Shown one piece after another: positions 18,269 to 27,842 of a stretch of DNA of 64,000 bases. Position 1 is the stretch's first letter. Each line of letters starts with the position of its first letter. Location of the stretch: the NCBI RefSeq assembly GCF_011378905.1, contig NZ_WTPY01000009.1:87633-151632 (forward strand). Direction: 5' to 3'. Below the pieces are notes generated by a model, which made no database searches, was not told the origin of the DNA, and was given only the letters and a program-made list of their open reading frames with translations. The stretch comes from Paraglaciecola sp. 20A4 (GTDB taxonomy: Bacteria > Pseudomonadota > Gammaproteobacteria > Enterobacterales > Alteromonadaceae). Both the position numbers and the translations under genes were made by a program.

Positions 18269-19147
18269 TTAAGACTTTTTACTTTTGCCTAATATTTTGG
18301 GCATTAGTCTGCGCATGATAAGGGCATTCCAGGTGGCTACAAAACCGGCTTCTTTAATTGACACATTAATCCATTGCAGCTTATTATTTTTTTCACCGAT
18401 AAAACTCAACACTTGTTCTGACACCCTTTCACTGTAGGCATGTGCACCTAAAAAGGCTCTATGCTTTTTAAAGGCTTTTAATCTTGGATATACCTTTTCA
18501 ATGGGCATACTTTTCACCTCGGTAGAGATGCTTACATGCCCACGGCGATAGTTGTATATAGGTTTAGGGATATTGACGAATTTGGCGCCTTCAAGGGTAA
18601 TGCGTACGAAGAAATCCCAGTCTTGGCTATTTTTCAGTTCGATGTCGAACTTAAGCTTTTTGGCTAAATCAGCTTTGCAGGTCACGCCGCTCATACCGCA
18701 GAATTTATTGCCGTTTTTTATAACCTCTTGGGTAATATTGACGATAGGATTGATACGTGTTTTTTCTGGGTTTTCTAAAAACCGAAAGCCACACGTTACT
18801 GCATCGGCAGTTTGCAGTGCCTCTAAATGCTGTTCTAGATAATCAGTATCCCACACGTCATCGTCGTCAAGAAACGCGATAACATCGCCTGTAGCCATCT
18901 CTAAACCGGTATTTCGGGCCACGTTTGCGCCTGATGGCTCTTTTAACTTGATATATTGAAATGCGCTGCGGTCAAACTGTTCTAATACAGGTTGATAGTC
19001 TTTAGATGAGAAATCATCAATAACTAGAATTTCTTTTGGTTTTACTGTTTGATTAAGCGCCCCTTTGAGCGACTCAAGTAGGTAGTCGGGTCGGTTGTAA
19101 GTCGTGATAACGACGGTAAAACTATAATTTTTAATATCAGTATTCAA
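18269..19147 (-). CDS. GT2 family glycosyltransferase, TTG start
   Basis: A 292-residue GT-A enzyme. FTVVITTYNRPDYLLESLKG opens the domain, EILVIDDFSSKDY and GANVARNTGLEMATGDVIAF follow, and FLDDDDVWDTDYLE carries the DXD metal site near residue 94. WDFFVRITLEGA (about 178) corresponds to the acceptor-side block. The only start that keeps the first beta-strand is TTG at 19147, with AAAGG 11 bases upstream, so translation may be weak. It is part of the minus-strand EPS operon; the sugar is unknown. Confidence 0.85.
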   Translation of the reverse strand: MNTDIKNYSFTVVITTYNRPDYLLESLKGALNQTVKPKEILVIDDFSSKDYQPVLEQFDRSAFQYIKLKEPSGANVARNTGLEMATGDVIAFLDDDDVWDTDYLEQHLEALQTADAVTCGFRFLENPEKTRINPIVNITQEVIKNGNKFCGMSGVTCKADLAKKLKFDIELKNSQDWDFFVRITLEGAKFVNIPKPIYNYRRGHVSISTEVKSMPIEKVYPRLKAFKKHRAFLGAHAYSERVSEQVLSFIGEKNNKLQWINVSIKEAGFVATWNALIMRRLMPKILGKSKKS

Positions 19148-19236
19148 ATTAAAACAGCCTTTAATTTTATTTAAAACATTCCGTAAGAGCGTTTAAACAT
19201 CAGATTTTGTTACGCGTGCAACGCGTAATAGCTAGT

Positions 19237-21174
19237 TTAGTTACTTGGTTTCTTAATTGTTTCAAGTACCGCGTTGACGATTATACCCGCACCATGCATC
19301 GACATGTGATCATCGTCAAAATAAATTGATTTCCCGCCTTTTACCTCATAGCAAAGCTTGCTGTCGCAAAAGAAATTGCTGGGATATATTATCTCAATGT
19401 TTTTATTATTCACGAAAAGTTTATCAAGCACGTTTAAAAAATATTCATTGCGCCGATTATAATAATCTCTACTCGTACCAACTTTGATTGGCTTAATTTC
19501 ACCGTACTTTAAAAGGCTTGCCTTAAGCATTTTTTTCACGGATTCGCCTAATTCGGGTACAGGTGCAACCAATATGATTTTTTTACCTGAAGCGATAAGG
19601 GCGTCAATCATAGTTTTATAGGATGTGATGATGATTTCTCTTTGCTCATCAGAGCTATTATCGCTAATTTCGGGGTAATAAGTAGAATGACTGCCAAATA
19701 AATGAGATGACATACGATAGATAATAATAACTTTGCTAATCGTCGTGTCGTTTGCGATGGACTCGACAACCGAATTGGTCCATTTTTCACACAAGGTCGC
19801 AGTATCACGTCGCTGATATTCTGGGCCACATGCAGAATAACTATATTGGTGCAGCCCTATATCGCTGTCTCGCAGCGCTACCGACATCGCCTGCGCCAAC
19901 TCAATTGAGTGGCTGTCGCCAAACACGGCATAATTTTGTTTCGCTAGATTAAATTTGCAGCCATCTTGAGGTTCAATGTAGTCAGAGTCCGACGAGGTAC
20001 ACTTGTTTCGATTCGGGCTGGCCTTAACGCTTTCGACGATGTTTTCAGTGGTTTGATCAAATCTGAACATAAAACCGTTCGTCTTAAATGCTAATAGCCC
20101 AATGGTCCCTAACACCAGCGTGAAAAATACCAACTTATTCCATACCAAGGCTTTAATGGTCGCTTGTGGTAGGTTTTTTGGCATAGATATTTTACTTTCT
20201 ATGAAGTGGTACGACAGCGCTCCAACTGCAATCGAACTGATTAACCCGATGATGAAATTTTGAGTCTGATCAAAACCAAAATAAACCAATCCAACGACAA
20301 TAGGCCAGTGCCAGAGGTAAATCGAATATGACCACAGCCCCAGCTTATGCGTGACAGAATTTGTCATCAACTTACTTTGGCTGTTTGCTGCATATATAAT
20401 TAGCGCGGCACCAATCGTTGGCAATAACGCATAGTAGCTAGGCCACATCATGCTTTCTGAAAAGATAAAAATGGCAAGAGCTATAAAACCAAGACCTACC
20501 AACTGTAAAAATACCGTCTTTGACTGAGGTGGCGCCCTCACAAAGTAAATAAATCCGCCTAGAATCAACTCCCACGCACGATATTCAAGTAGAAAGAAAG
20601 CAACTCGGTCGCCAGCAATCCCTTGATAAATCGCCAGTCCTAGGCTCATTAACAGTGTTACCCCTAGCAGAAGTTTAAGCTTTTGTTCACCCCCTAACAT
20701 GTAACCAAATAAAATTAAAAGTGGGTACACGCAGTAAAACTGCCATTCGACCGACAAGGTCCAAGTATGTAACAGCCAGTTCAATCTTGAGCTATCACTG
20801 AAGTAACCACTTTCTGCGTTGTAAACGTAGTTAGAGAAGAAACCTAATGACGATAATATATGCTTACCTATCGACTTGAGGGTTATCGGATCGACAAACA
20901 ACAGCGCGAAAATAAACACCAACAAACATAACACCAGCAGTGCTGGGACGATTCGATACAAACGCGAGCGATAGAAATCGAGCAATGAAAAACGCTTTGC
21001 TCTGACTCTGCTGACTACGATACTGGTCATAAGAAAGCCAGAAATCACAAAGAATATATCCACACCAACGAATCCACCGGGCAAACTAGTGGGAAAGAAG
21101 TGGAATAAAACCACACTCAAAACCGCTAATGCCCTCAGTGCGTTTATGTCATAACGAAATGAAGATACTTTCAT
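19237..21174 (-). CDS. OafA-type acyltransferase-3 with C-terminal SGNH domain (intact)
   Basis: A 645-residue protein. Residues 1-360 form the acyltransferase-3 membrane domain: RYDINALRALAVLSVVLFHF, GFVGVDIFFVISGFLM, LLHTWTLSVEWQFY and the late SYSIYLWHWPIVVGLVYFG. The C-terminal third is a periplasmic SGNH-like domain with FGDSHSIELAQAM (block I) and DDDHMSMHGA (terminal Asp-His). Such proteins O-acetylate surface glycans, taking acyl groups from the cytoplasm. A perfect GGAGGT lies five bases before the ATG, one of the best ribosome sites in the operon. It has the same architecture as the split gene at 9941 and may cover part of its function. Confidence 0.92.
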   Translation of the reverse strand: MKVSSFRYDINALRALAVLSVVLFHFFPTSLPGGFVGVDIFFVISGFLMTSIVVSRVRAKRFSLLDFYRSRLYRIVPALLVLCLLVFIFALLFVDPITLKSIGKHILSSLGFFSNYVYNAESGYFSDSSRLNWLLHTWTLSVEWQFYCVYPLLILFGYMLGGEQKLKLLLGVTLLMSLGLAIYQGIAGDRVAFFLLEYRAWELILGGFIYFVRAPPQSKTVFLQLVGLGFIALAIFIFSESMMWPSYYALLPTIGAALIIYAANSQSKLMTNSVTHKLGLWSYSIYLWHWPIVVGLVYFGFDQTQNFIIGLISSIAVGALSYHFIESKISMPKNLPQATIKALVWNKLVFFTLVLGTIGLLAFKTNGFMFRFDQTTENIVESVKASPNRNKCTSSDSDYIEPQDGCKFNLAKQNYAVFGDSHSIELAQAMSVALRDSDIGLHQYSYSACGPEYQRRDTATLCEKWTNSVVESIANDTTISKVIIIYRMSSHLFGSHSTYYPEISDNSSDEQREIIITSYKTMIDALIASGKKIILVAPVPELGESVKKMLKASLLKYGEIKPIKVGTSRDYYNRRNEYFLNVLDKLFVNNKNIEIIYPSNFFCDSKLCYEVKGGKSIYFDDDHMSMHGAGIIVNAVLETIKKPSN

Positions 21175-21228
21175 ACGTTACCTCCGTGTTGAGCATTCAT
21201 TACAAACTTAACGAGAATCTGTTTTAAA

Positions 21229-22368
21229 TTAGGAATTTTTATTCATAAGTGATTTATCAATGATCTCTTTATATTGCAGCGCCACCGCAGCCCAACTGAA
21301 TTTGCTCGCTTGGGCTAATGGCTTTTGCTGCCAATCGGTTACTAATGCTGTCTTTAAGGCTTGTGCGTAATGTTCGGGGTTCTCAACATCACATACAATA
21401 CCAGCTTCGCCGATAATAGTGCGACGCATAGCATCGTCAGGCGCGACTACTGGTGTGCCACTGGCTAATGCTTCTAGGTACACACGACCAAAAGGTTCAT
21501 TAGCCGAGGGCAAGGTAAACAAGTCAACACTGCGATAGAGCTTGGGCATTTCATCAAAAGACAATGACATTTGTATAAAGCGGTCTTCACCTAAAAGCTC
21601 AAGACCCAGTGCAATATAGTAGTCTTTATCTACACCATCGCCGCACAGCACTAAACTTGCTTGAGGGACGTTTGCCATTGCTTTGATAACCAATTCCATA
21701 CGCTTGTGATTTTTGCGGTTCAATGTGCCTACGCACAACACTATTTTACCTGATAATTTAAAATCAAACGTATTACCTTGGGTTGAAAACCTGCTGAGGT
21801 CGACACCGTTGGGTATAGCACTGACAGCTTGATTCGGGTACCAGCCTTTAACAGTTTGTACTGTATCTTCATTGAATACGACTAAATGATCAGGCTTAAA
21901 TTTCATGTTGCGCTTTAGTACGTGCCCATCACTTAATAGGCCTGCTCGTTCTGTGTAGAGAATTTTACTGCCAATCAGGCGTTTCAATACCCACGCGATA
22001 GCTAAACCACCGTAATCATTATTTGGGTAGACGACGTCCGGTTTAGACTTTAAGAGATGAAATAAATAAGGGAAAAAGCTAGTAGCGGCTTCGATAACCA
22101 TACCCGGGTAACCAAACATTTTACGAAAAATGCCCCCGATATAAGAGTTGGCAAGCCAATTTGCAGAACGCCCCCTTGGTATGCAAGGCAAAACAACACT
22201 GACGGTACCGACCTTTTTACCGCACAGTAATTCAACATCATAATGCGCAGCTAAGTGCTCGGCCATTTCATAGGCACTGATTTGTGAGCCGCCATTCCAA
22301 CTTATGCCACATTCGGGGTGAATAACGGCAATTTTAATTCTTTTACCTTGCTCACTGAGTTCGCTCAT
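21229..22368 (-). CDS. GT4 family glycosyltransferase
   Basis: A 379-residue GT-B enzyme. The N-terminal block WNGGSQISAYEMAEHLAAHY is followed by DVVYPNNDYGGLAI, the donor strand IVLCVGTLNRKNHKRMELVI (about 209) and EPFGRVYLEALASGTPVVAP (about 298), which carries the GT4 acidic motif. Its ATG overlaps the stop of the upstream gene by 4 nt (22365-22368), so the two are translationally coupled. It acts in repeat-unit assembly; specificity is unknown. Confidence 0.87.
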   Translation of the reverse strand: MSELSEQGKRIKIAVIHPECGISWNGGSQISAYEMAEHLAAHYDVELLCGKKVGTVSVVLPCIPRGRSANWLANSYIGGIFRKMFGYPGMVIEAATSFFPYLFHLLKSKPDVVYPNNDYGGLAIAWVLKRLIGSKILYTERAGLLSDGHVLKRNMKFKPDHLVVFNEDTVQTVKGWYPNQAVSAIPNGVDLSRFSTQGNTFDFKLSGKIVLCVGTLNRKNHKRMELVIKAMANVPQASLVLCGDGVDKDYYIALGLELLGEDRFIQMSLSFDEMPKLYRSVDLFTLPSANEPFGRVYLEALASGTPVVAPDDAMRRTIIGEAGIVCDVENPEHYAQALKTALVTDWQQKPLAQASKFSWAAVALQYKEIIDKSLMNKNS

Positions 22369-23462
22369 GACGCTTTTACCGTTTGGTTAATCAATAGCAA
22401 TGAATGCTGGGCAATTTTGTCCCAGTCGTATTTTACTAAGATATCGGCTTTTGGTGCTTTAGGTATATCTTGCGTTAGCTTTTTGGCTAAGTCAGCATGA
22501 TCGCCCACTTTAAAGTAGTTCTGTGCGTCTAGCTCTATATCGAGGTTTGGCATGATATCGCTTAGTAAAACTGGGGTGTCTGCACTGATAGCCTCAAGCG
22601 CAACAATAGGTAACCCTTCGTGATAAGAAGGCAATACGAATAGCTTAGCAAATTTATACAGCGCCTTTAATTGGTTACCTTCTCGGCGTCCGGCGAAAAT
22701 TACGCGTTCTGACGCTTGCTTGAGAAGCTCCCGCGAATAATCGTCTTGATGATCGGTGCTGCCCACAATCACTAACTTTTGTGGAATATCGGTCAATAAG
22801 TAGGCCTTTACTAGGTCATGAAAACCTTTTTCTGGGACAAAACGCCCCACTGCCACAATGTAGCTTTGTGCCTCTAGGCCAAGGCCGGTGGCAGACAAAT
22901 CGTCGATAGTAACATTGCTATCAAAATCGGCAATTGCACCGTTAGGCACGAATTCAATTTTATGGGCTTGCTTAGGGTGTTGCTGCTGCAGTCGGTCAGT
23001 CAATGATTTGCCAACCACTAAAATTTTATTAGCAAACATAATAGCCATGGCCTCACCGGTTTTAAGTACACCTTTGCCTAGGCCATTCCATTTCTGGCGG
23101 TCGTAATCGGCGCCGTGGTGGGTCACCACGACTTTCATACCTAATAAACGGGCTAATGGCGTGAACAGCGCTGGCCCGATTGCATGTAAGTGGATGACAT
23201 CAGGGTGCACAAACAAACGGGCATAAAATATCGCGACAAAAGTATGTAAAAAAGTTTCTAAAAATTTATGACGCATCGCCCATACAGGGATGACTTTTAC
23301 TCCTTGGTATTGGTAAGGCTTATTTTCCACGTAAGGGGATCGCGCGAGTATAGTCACTTCGGCACCCTGGGCCACTAATCTAGGATAGAGCTGCTGACAA
23401 TGGGATTCTATACCGCCCATAACATCAGGTATTCCCCGTAATCCGATCGCACATAATTTCAT
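22365..23462 (-). CDS. GT4 family glycosyltransferase
   Basis: A 365-residue enzyme starting MKLCAIGLRGIPDVMGGIES. A longer frame reaches 23519, but the ATG at 23462 has AAAGGTGA upstream and begins exactly at the first beta-strand, so I take it as the start. Motifs: VTHHGADYDRQKWNGLGKG, YIVAVGRFVPEKGFHDLV and SYHEGLPIVALEAISADTP (acidic motif). It parallels the protein at 1476-2582 along its length, which suggests an ancestral duplication inside the locus. Its stop overlaps the next start by 4 nt. Confidence 0.88.
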   Translation of the reverse strand: MKLCAIGLRGIPDVMGGIESHCQQLYPRLVAQGAEVTILARSPYVENKPYQYQGVKVIPVWAMRHKFLETFLHTFVAIFYARLFVHPDVIHLHAIGPALFTPLARLLGMKVVVTHHGADYDRQKWNGLGKGVLKTGEAMAIMFANKILVVGKSLTDRLQQQHPKQAHKIEFVPNGAIADFDSNVTIDDLSATGLGLEAQSYIVAVGRFVPEKGFHDLVKAYLLTDIPQKLVIVGSTDHQDDYSRELLKQASERVIFAGRREGNQLKALYKFAKLFVLPSYHEGLPIVALEAISADTPVLLSDIMPNLDIELDAQNYFKVGDHADLAKKLTQDIPKAPKADILVKYDWDKIAQHSLLLINQTVKAS

Positions 23463-23568
23463 ACTGCTATCACCTTTAATCTTAATTAACGCTCTATTCG
23501 TTAGCTGCTTCAAATTCAAGCAGGCGAACGAATGACTGCAAAATGGATGTATCTACATCGATTCTCGT

Positions 23569-24858
23569 TTAAGTAAATTCTTGGGATATTGGTGGCTGTC
23601 CTTTGGCAAAAATAGCGCCGGCTATCAGCGCATAGCAAATCAGCCCTTCGATGTTCCATAAAGGCATAGTAGAAAGGCTCATGACCATTAATCCAATAAC
23701 TGAGAAAAAGAGTTTCTTCCCCAGCACTTTTGATTGATTATTTAATGCCTGCTTCAGCAAATAGAAGTTCATGCCTAAGAAAAGCGTGATACCTACGTAC
23801 CCGTATTCATAAATATATGACACGTAAGCATTATGAGCATAGTGACTAAAGAGCCCATCCCAGTGTTCAGGCCCTAAGCCCACGATTTGATTTAACCAAT
23901 CGGAGGTAAAGAAGGCGTAAAGATATTGGCTCCATAGGTACACTCGCGACGAGAATATGTCTTGATCTGCATCTGAATAATACATTGGTGCTTTTAGTAA
24001 ACTGTCGAAGTTAGTGAATACTAAGGTAATGTCACTAAAACGCTCAGCTAAGCTAGACGATATTACTAAGCCAATGATAATGACTGGAATAGAGGCAAAC
24101 GCCAAAATAGGTAGCTTGTATTTCGATTCGAATCGCTCACTTAGCATAGTAAGAATAAAAATAAGCACGACGGGCAATACCGCTAACATAGACGTACGAT
24201 AATTAACTAATACCAATAGAAATACCGCGATAAAAAATATTGGCGCGTGAAATCGAATAGTTTTTCTCTCTAACCAACCGAGCACTAAAATGAAACCAAC
24301 GATGATCATAGAAAAGGCAGCCTCATGATTATAGCCACCGATATAACTGGCTGAGCCATCCGCTTCAGTCGCCTTAACTTCACCCAGCAGGATTGACAAA
24401 ATTTGCAGTGACAGAGGTAACAAAAATGGTACTAAAAGTACTTTAAAAACGATTTTAGGCGGTTGTAGACGTAGAGCTAAAAACAAAGCGGCACTTAACA
24501 CGAAAAAGTAACCCCACTTCACTAATACGTTGATTAAACCTTTGTATTCTTGGTTTACCATTCCACTGATGATAATAACCGCAAAAAAAGCGTAAAAAAT
24601 TAGATATTGGCGCAAACGGAACGTCACATTGGGCAATATTAAAATACCCAGTAGCACCATCGATATTGACCCCAACGCATTCATCGAAAAACCCGCAATA
24701 AAAGGGTCGTAAGTAATTTGATGAAATGCAGACAGCGTGTACCGCAGCGATAAAGCGATAACTAAAAATAGCAGGTATTTATTAGAAATATTTTTGCAGG
24801 TTTTAAATACGAGCAACCCGCAAATCAAAGCCATAACGATTTTTACAATCTCAAACAT
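23569..24858 (-). CDS. O-antigen ligase/Wzy-type polysaccharide polymerase
   Basis: A 429-residue polytopic membrane protein with 10-12 hydrophobic segments. A long periplasmic loop contains SSRVYLWSQYLYAFFTSDWL then GLGPEHWDGLFSHYAHNAYV, matching the R...GxG...H.N.y pattern of the Wzy_C/O-antigen ligase family. Located among glycosyltransferases with a Wzx flippase in the same operon, it is the best candidate for the polymerase that joins repeat units at the periplasmic face. A second family member lies at 30803; which of them polymerises cannot be decided from sequence. Confidence 0.8.
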   Translation of the reverse strand: MFEIVKIVMALICGLLVFKTCKNISNKYLLFLVIALSLRYTLSAFHQITYDPFIAGFSMNALGSISMVLLGILILPNVTFRLRQYLIFYAFFAVIIISGMVNQEYKGLINVLVKWGYFFVLSAALFLALRLQPPKIVFKVLLVPFLLPLSLQILSILLGEVKATEADGSASYIGGYNHEAAFSMIIVGFILVLGWLERKTIRFHAPIFFIAVFLLVLVNYRTSMLAVLPVVLIFILTMLSERFESKYKLPILAFASIPVIIIGLVISSSLAERFSDITLVFTNFDSLLKAPMYYSDADQDIFSSRVYLWSQYLYAFFTSDWLNQIVGLGPEHWDGLFSHYAHNAYVSYIYEYGYVGITLFLGMNFYLLKQALNNQSKVLGKKLFFSVIGLMVMSLSTMPLWNIEGLICYALIAGAIFAKGQPPISQEFT

Positions 24859-24894
24859 AAACCAGAATTCTCAACTTTTTTACCGTGTTCATCA

Positions 24895-25491
24895 TTAATT
24901 ACTACCTGAGTCGCTAGTTAGGTTTACACGTGATTTTTTTAAAATATCCAGCGGCCCTTTCTCAGCAATAACTTGCGCTGGTATTCCCCCTAGGGTCAGG
25001 TTGTCGCCGAATGTTCTATTGACCACAGCGTTTGCCCCTATTGCTACATTATTGCCGATTGTAATGTCGCCATATATTTTTGCCCCTGGGCCAATATAAC
25101 AATTGTCACCAATTACAGGCGGGTTTGCTTTTTTTGCTAATCCGCCGCCGACGTTAACACACACATGAATGCGGCAATTCGCGCCTATTTTACACTTACC
25201 ATTGATTACTATTGTGCCTGCGTGGGCGATAGACAAACCAGGACCAAATACGTTGGTCGGTATCGAAAAGCCCAATTTTCTGCCTAACTTTCTAACTCTT
25301 AGTTGCAAATAAACTGCATAACTTTTTGTCACAATGTTTGACGCTGTATTCTTTACAAATTCAAGCTTACGCAATGCTTTTTCAAAACGCCAAATGTCGT
25401 GGGTTAATCGCTCTTTTAATGTCCCTTTTAAGTTCAGCGCTAAACGATCTTGTTCTAAATAATGATAATAGTCTGATTTTGTCTTAATCAT
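24895..25491 (-). CDS. Serine-acetyltransferase-like hexapeptide acetyltransferase
   Basis: A 198-residue left-handed beta-helix acyltransferase. Hexapeptide repeats begin near residue 75 (FGPGLSIAHAGTIVI) and run through CKIGANCRIHVCVNVGGG, VIGDNCYIGPGAKIYGDITI and NNVAIGANAVV, ending with GGIPAQVI as in the CysE/WcaB group. The family uses acetyl-CoA to acetylate a hydroxyl on a sugar or serine; in this operon a sugar nucleotide or lipid-linked sugar is the likelier acceptor (the colanic acid analogue is WcaB). A clear GAAGGAGA ribosome site precedes the ATG. Confidence 0.85.
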   Translation of the reverse strand: MIKTKSDYYHYLEQDRLALNLKGTLKERLTHDIWRFEKALRKLEFVKNTASNIVTKSYAVYLQLRVRKLGRKLGFSIPTNVFGPGLSIAHAGTIVINGKCKIGANCRIHVCVNVGGGLAKKANPPVIGDNCYIGPGAKIYGDITIGNNVAIGANAVVNRTFGDNLTLGGIPAQVIAEKGPLDILKKSRVNLTSDSGSN

Positions 25492-25526
25492 TGTATTCTC
25501 TCCTTCAATATTTATAGGAACAACAT

Positions 25527-26684
25527 TTACACCTTCAAGTTTGTAGTCATTACTTTTTGAACCAAGTTAATAAAAGTAATTTGCATAGATTGATAAGTAA
25601 AAGAAGCCGCGCGTTGCTGACTTTTAATACGGTATTGTGCGATATTATCGCCTGATTCCATCGCGTTTATCGCTTGAGATACTGCGTTTATGTCACCAAG
25701 TTTACATAATATACCGTGCTGTGCTGCCACGTAATTAGTCGTTTGGGTAGTATTGTCGCCAGTCAAAATTTCTGCGGGTCCAGACTGACAATTAGTCGCA
25801 ATAACCGGTTTGCCTAAACACATTGCCTCGGCAATGCCATTGGGGAACCCTTCGGCATTCGAGGTTGATAATAAGTAGTCTGCATGGGCTAAATATGGAT
25901 AGGGGTTTTCCCTAAAGCCGAGTAAGTGCACTCTTGAATCAACACCCAGTTCAATAGTGAGTGCCTTTAGCACCGACATGTCAGGCCCTTGGCCCAAAAT
26001 AACTAAATCTCGCTCGCTGTTACTTTTTGCAAAGGCTTTGATCATTAAAGTGAAATTTTTGTTCGCCACTAATCGGCCAATACCAATGAAATACGGTTTT
26101 TGCGGTAAATCAGTTACCGGTTGGCTGGCTTTCTCAGCCAATACAGTTTGGTCGTATGCATTATACATCACGGTACACTTAGATTGGGGTACCGCGTAGT
26201 TCTCGACTAGGTCTTGCATGACACCTTGAGATACAGGCACCACACATGAGGCTTGAGGATAAACCATTTTCACCATTAGCTTGCTAATAAACCCGCTGCG
26301 AGATGTCGCAAAATGGCTACTAGTATTTACTCTTTCACTGATCACTGATGGAATTTTGTGGCGCTTGCCAATAATGGTACTGACGATATTACTGCGCGTT
26401 AAGAAGCTAACCAATAAATCAGGCTTATTGTGCTTAACCCACTGGTTCAATTGGCGATAGCTGGGGATTAGTTTACCCTTTGCGCTTAAGGTGACTTTTT
26501 CAACATAATCGGGGCATTGCTGTTCTTCAGGTAGATCATCGAGTAATACCAGGTAAATTTTACAATTTGCAGCGGTAAATGTGTCTTGCATGATGCGTAG
26601 TAAGGTGCAAATAACGCGTTCAGCTCCGCCACCCTCAAGGGAATTAATCACGAAGGCGATAGATTTGTTGTTGTAATTGTACAT
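25527..26684 (-). CDS. GT4 family glycosyltransferase, first gene of the minus-strand EPS operon
   Basis: A 385-residue GT-B enzyme: FVINSLEGGGAERVICTLL (about 11-29), SERVNTSSHFA (about 115), YFIGIGRLVANKNFTLMIKA (about 198) and NAEGFPNGIAEAMCLGKPVI (about 278). It closely resembles the protein at 301-1449 in motif wording and spacing, so the pair are probable paralogues at opposite sides of the sugar-assembly region. It begins the minus-strand operon that runs to 13264 with short or overlapping gaps. A 489-bp divergent region separates it from lapG. Confidence 0.87.
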   Translation of the reverse strand: MYNYNNKSIAFVINSLEGGGAERVICTLLRIMQDTFTAANCKIYLVLLDDLPEEQQCPDYVEKVTLSAKGKLIPSYRQLNQWVKHNKPDLLVSFLTRSNIVSTIIGKRHKIPSVISERVNTSSHFATSRSGFISKLMVKMVYPQASCVVPVSQGVMQDLVENYAVPQSKCTVMYNAYDQTVLAEKASQPVTDLPQKPYFIGIGRLVANKNFTLMIKAFAKSNSERDLVILGQGPDMSVLKALTIELGVDSRVHLLGFRENPYPYLAHADYLLSTSNAEGFPNGIAEAMCLGKPVIATNCQSGPAEILTGDNTTQTTNYVAAQHGILCKLGDINAVSQAINAMESGDNIAQYRIKSQQRAASFTYQSMQITFINLVQKVMTTNLKV

Positions 26685-27173
26685 TGAATACTACATCTCT
26701 AAATTAAATCAAAATCCATATTGCTTTAGTTGCAGCAATGCATGATTACACTTGTTTGTTAATGTGTTATTGCGGCCGTGAAACAAACTAATTAAACGCC
26801 GCTGCTCGACATAAAATCTGTGGCACAGCCTTTTTTCTTACTCTTTTAATATTCGTGCTTTAAGGCCAAGAGAAGAATAAAGCAAAAAAGATACCAAAAT
26901 AATATTAATGGGCCCGCAAATCTGTAACAGTTAAAGACATTTTTGTAAATAGTATACAGGTTACCTTAAAATCAGAAAATAAGTTAACGTGTTAAACATG
27001 CTTATTGATAGCATATTATACGTATTCCTATTTAATATTAGCGTAATCTGCGAGCATTTAATTATTATGACATGAGTGGTCGCTGATTGTCGCATTGGCC
27101 TTTCAGATTAATCTGGTTTACACGAATTACCCTAGCCTTAGTATTAGCCAGGTAGAGGATTTCGCTTAGATAT
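26685..27173. other. Divergent regulatory region between EPS operon and lapG
   Basis: No coding frame is visible in these 489 bp. It must carry the promoter of the long minus-strand EPS operon and that of lapG-lapD. A candidate minus-strand promoter is given separately. A perfect 12-bp palindrome CAGATTAATCTG lies at 27104-27115, about 60 bp before lapG, and could be an operator. No JUMPstart/ops (GGCGGTAG) element was found, although such elements often precede long EPS operons. Confidence 0.5.
26921..26949 (-). promoter_or_regulatory. Candidate promoter of the minus-strand EPS operon
   Basis: On the minus strand TTTACA (26944-26949) is followed after 17 bp by TACAGA (26921-26926), which is preceded by TG one base further up (extended -10 form). 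Transcription would start near 26914, giving a leader of about 230 nt before the ATG at 26684. The -10 match is only moderate. Confidence 0.35.
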
Positions 27174-27821
27174 ATGCGTTATTTATACTTATTTATCTCG
27201 ACAATGTTGTTTTTATTCATGTTGCGCGCTGCAGCTGATAGCAACATTGCGTTTAATGAAGTGCTGTTTGATAAAATTCGTAGTCAATACGATGACGATG
27301 CACTCGAGCGTGTGCAAGATTGGCAGCAATTGCTAAACGATAGCCATAATTTATCTATAGACGAAAAGCTGTATCAGGTGAACAACTTTTTCAATGAATT
27401 AGATTTTGTCGATGATATCAAGCATTGGGGCAAAGACGATTACTGGGCGACGCCAGTGGAGTTTCTTGCCACCCACGGTGGCGATTGCGAAGATTTTGTT
27501 ATAGCAAAGTACTTTAGTTTGAAAGAATTGGGCGTACCCGCTGAAAAACTGCGTTTAATGTACGTTACTGCAATACGCTTGAGGCAGGCCCATATGGTGT
27601 TGGCCTATTATGAAGAGCCTAATTCAGTGCCTTTGGTGCTCGACAATATTAACCGACGTATTTTACCGGCTTCTCGCCGCCGTGATTTGCTGCCCGTATA
27701 CAGCTTTAATGGTGACGGCTTGTGGCTAGCAAAAGAACAAGGGCGCGGGCAAAAAGTACAGCAAGGAGGCAATAATAATTTATGGAACGATTTAAACAAA
27801 CGCATGCAGGTGAGCGAATAA
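27174..27821 (+). CDS. lapG: LapG-type periplasmic cysteine protease (BTLCP family)
   Basis: A 215-residue bacterial transglutaminase-like cysteine proteinase. Residues 1-22 form a signal peptide. The triad is visible: Cys105 in HGGDCEDF, His140 in AHMVLAYY and Asp157 in LVLDNIN, with spacing close to that of Pseudomonas LapG. WGKDDYWATPVEFL precedes the Cys as in the family. LapG cleaves the N-terminus of a large LapA-type adhesin and so releases cells from a biofilm, unless it is held by LapD. The gene for its presumed sensor follows after 21 bp. The adhesin itself is not in the window. Confidence 0.9.
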   Translation: MRYLYLFISTMLFLFMLRAAADSNIAFNEVLFDKIRSQYDDDALERVQDWQQLLNDSHNLSIDEKLYQVNNFFNELDFVDDIKHWGKDDYWATPVEFLATHGGDCEDFVIAKYFSLKELGVPAEKLRLMYVTAIRLRQAHMVLAYYEEPNSVPLVLDNINRRILPASRRRDLLPVYSFNGDGLWLAKEQGRGQKVQQGGNNNLWNDLNKRMQVSE

Positions 27822-27842
27822 TGATGCTGAAGGAAATATTTT

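Noticed and set aside
19210..19228. Perfect 8-bp inverted repeat TTACGCGT-GCA-ACGCGTAA after the acyltransferase gene as terminator
   Set aside because: No T-tract follows on the operon strand, and the operon continues through it.
26685..27173. Search for a JUMPstart/ops element before the long EPS operon
   Set aside because: GGCGGTAG or a near match was not found on the operon strand.
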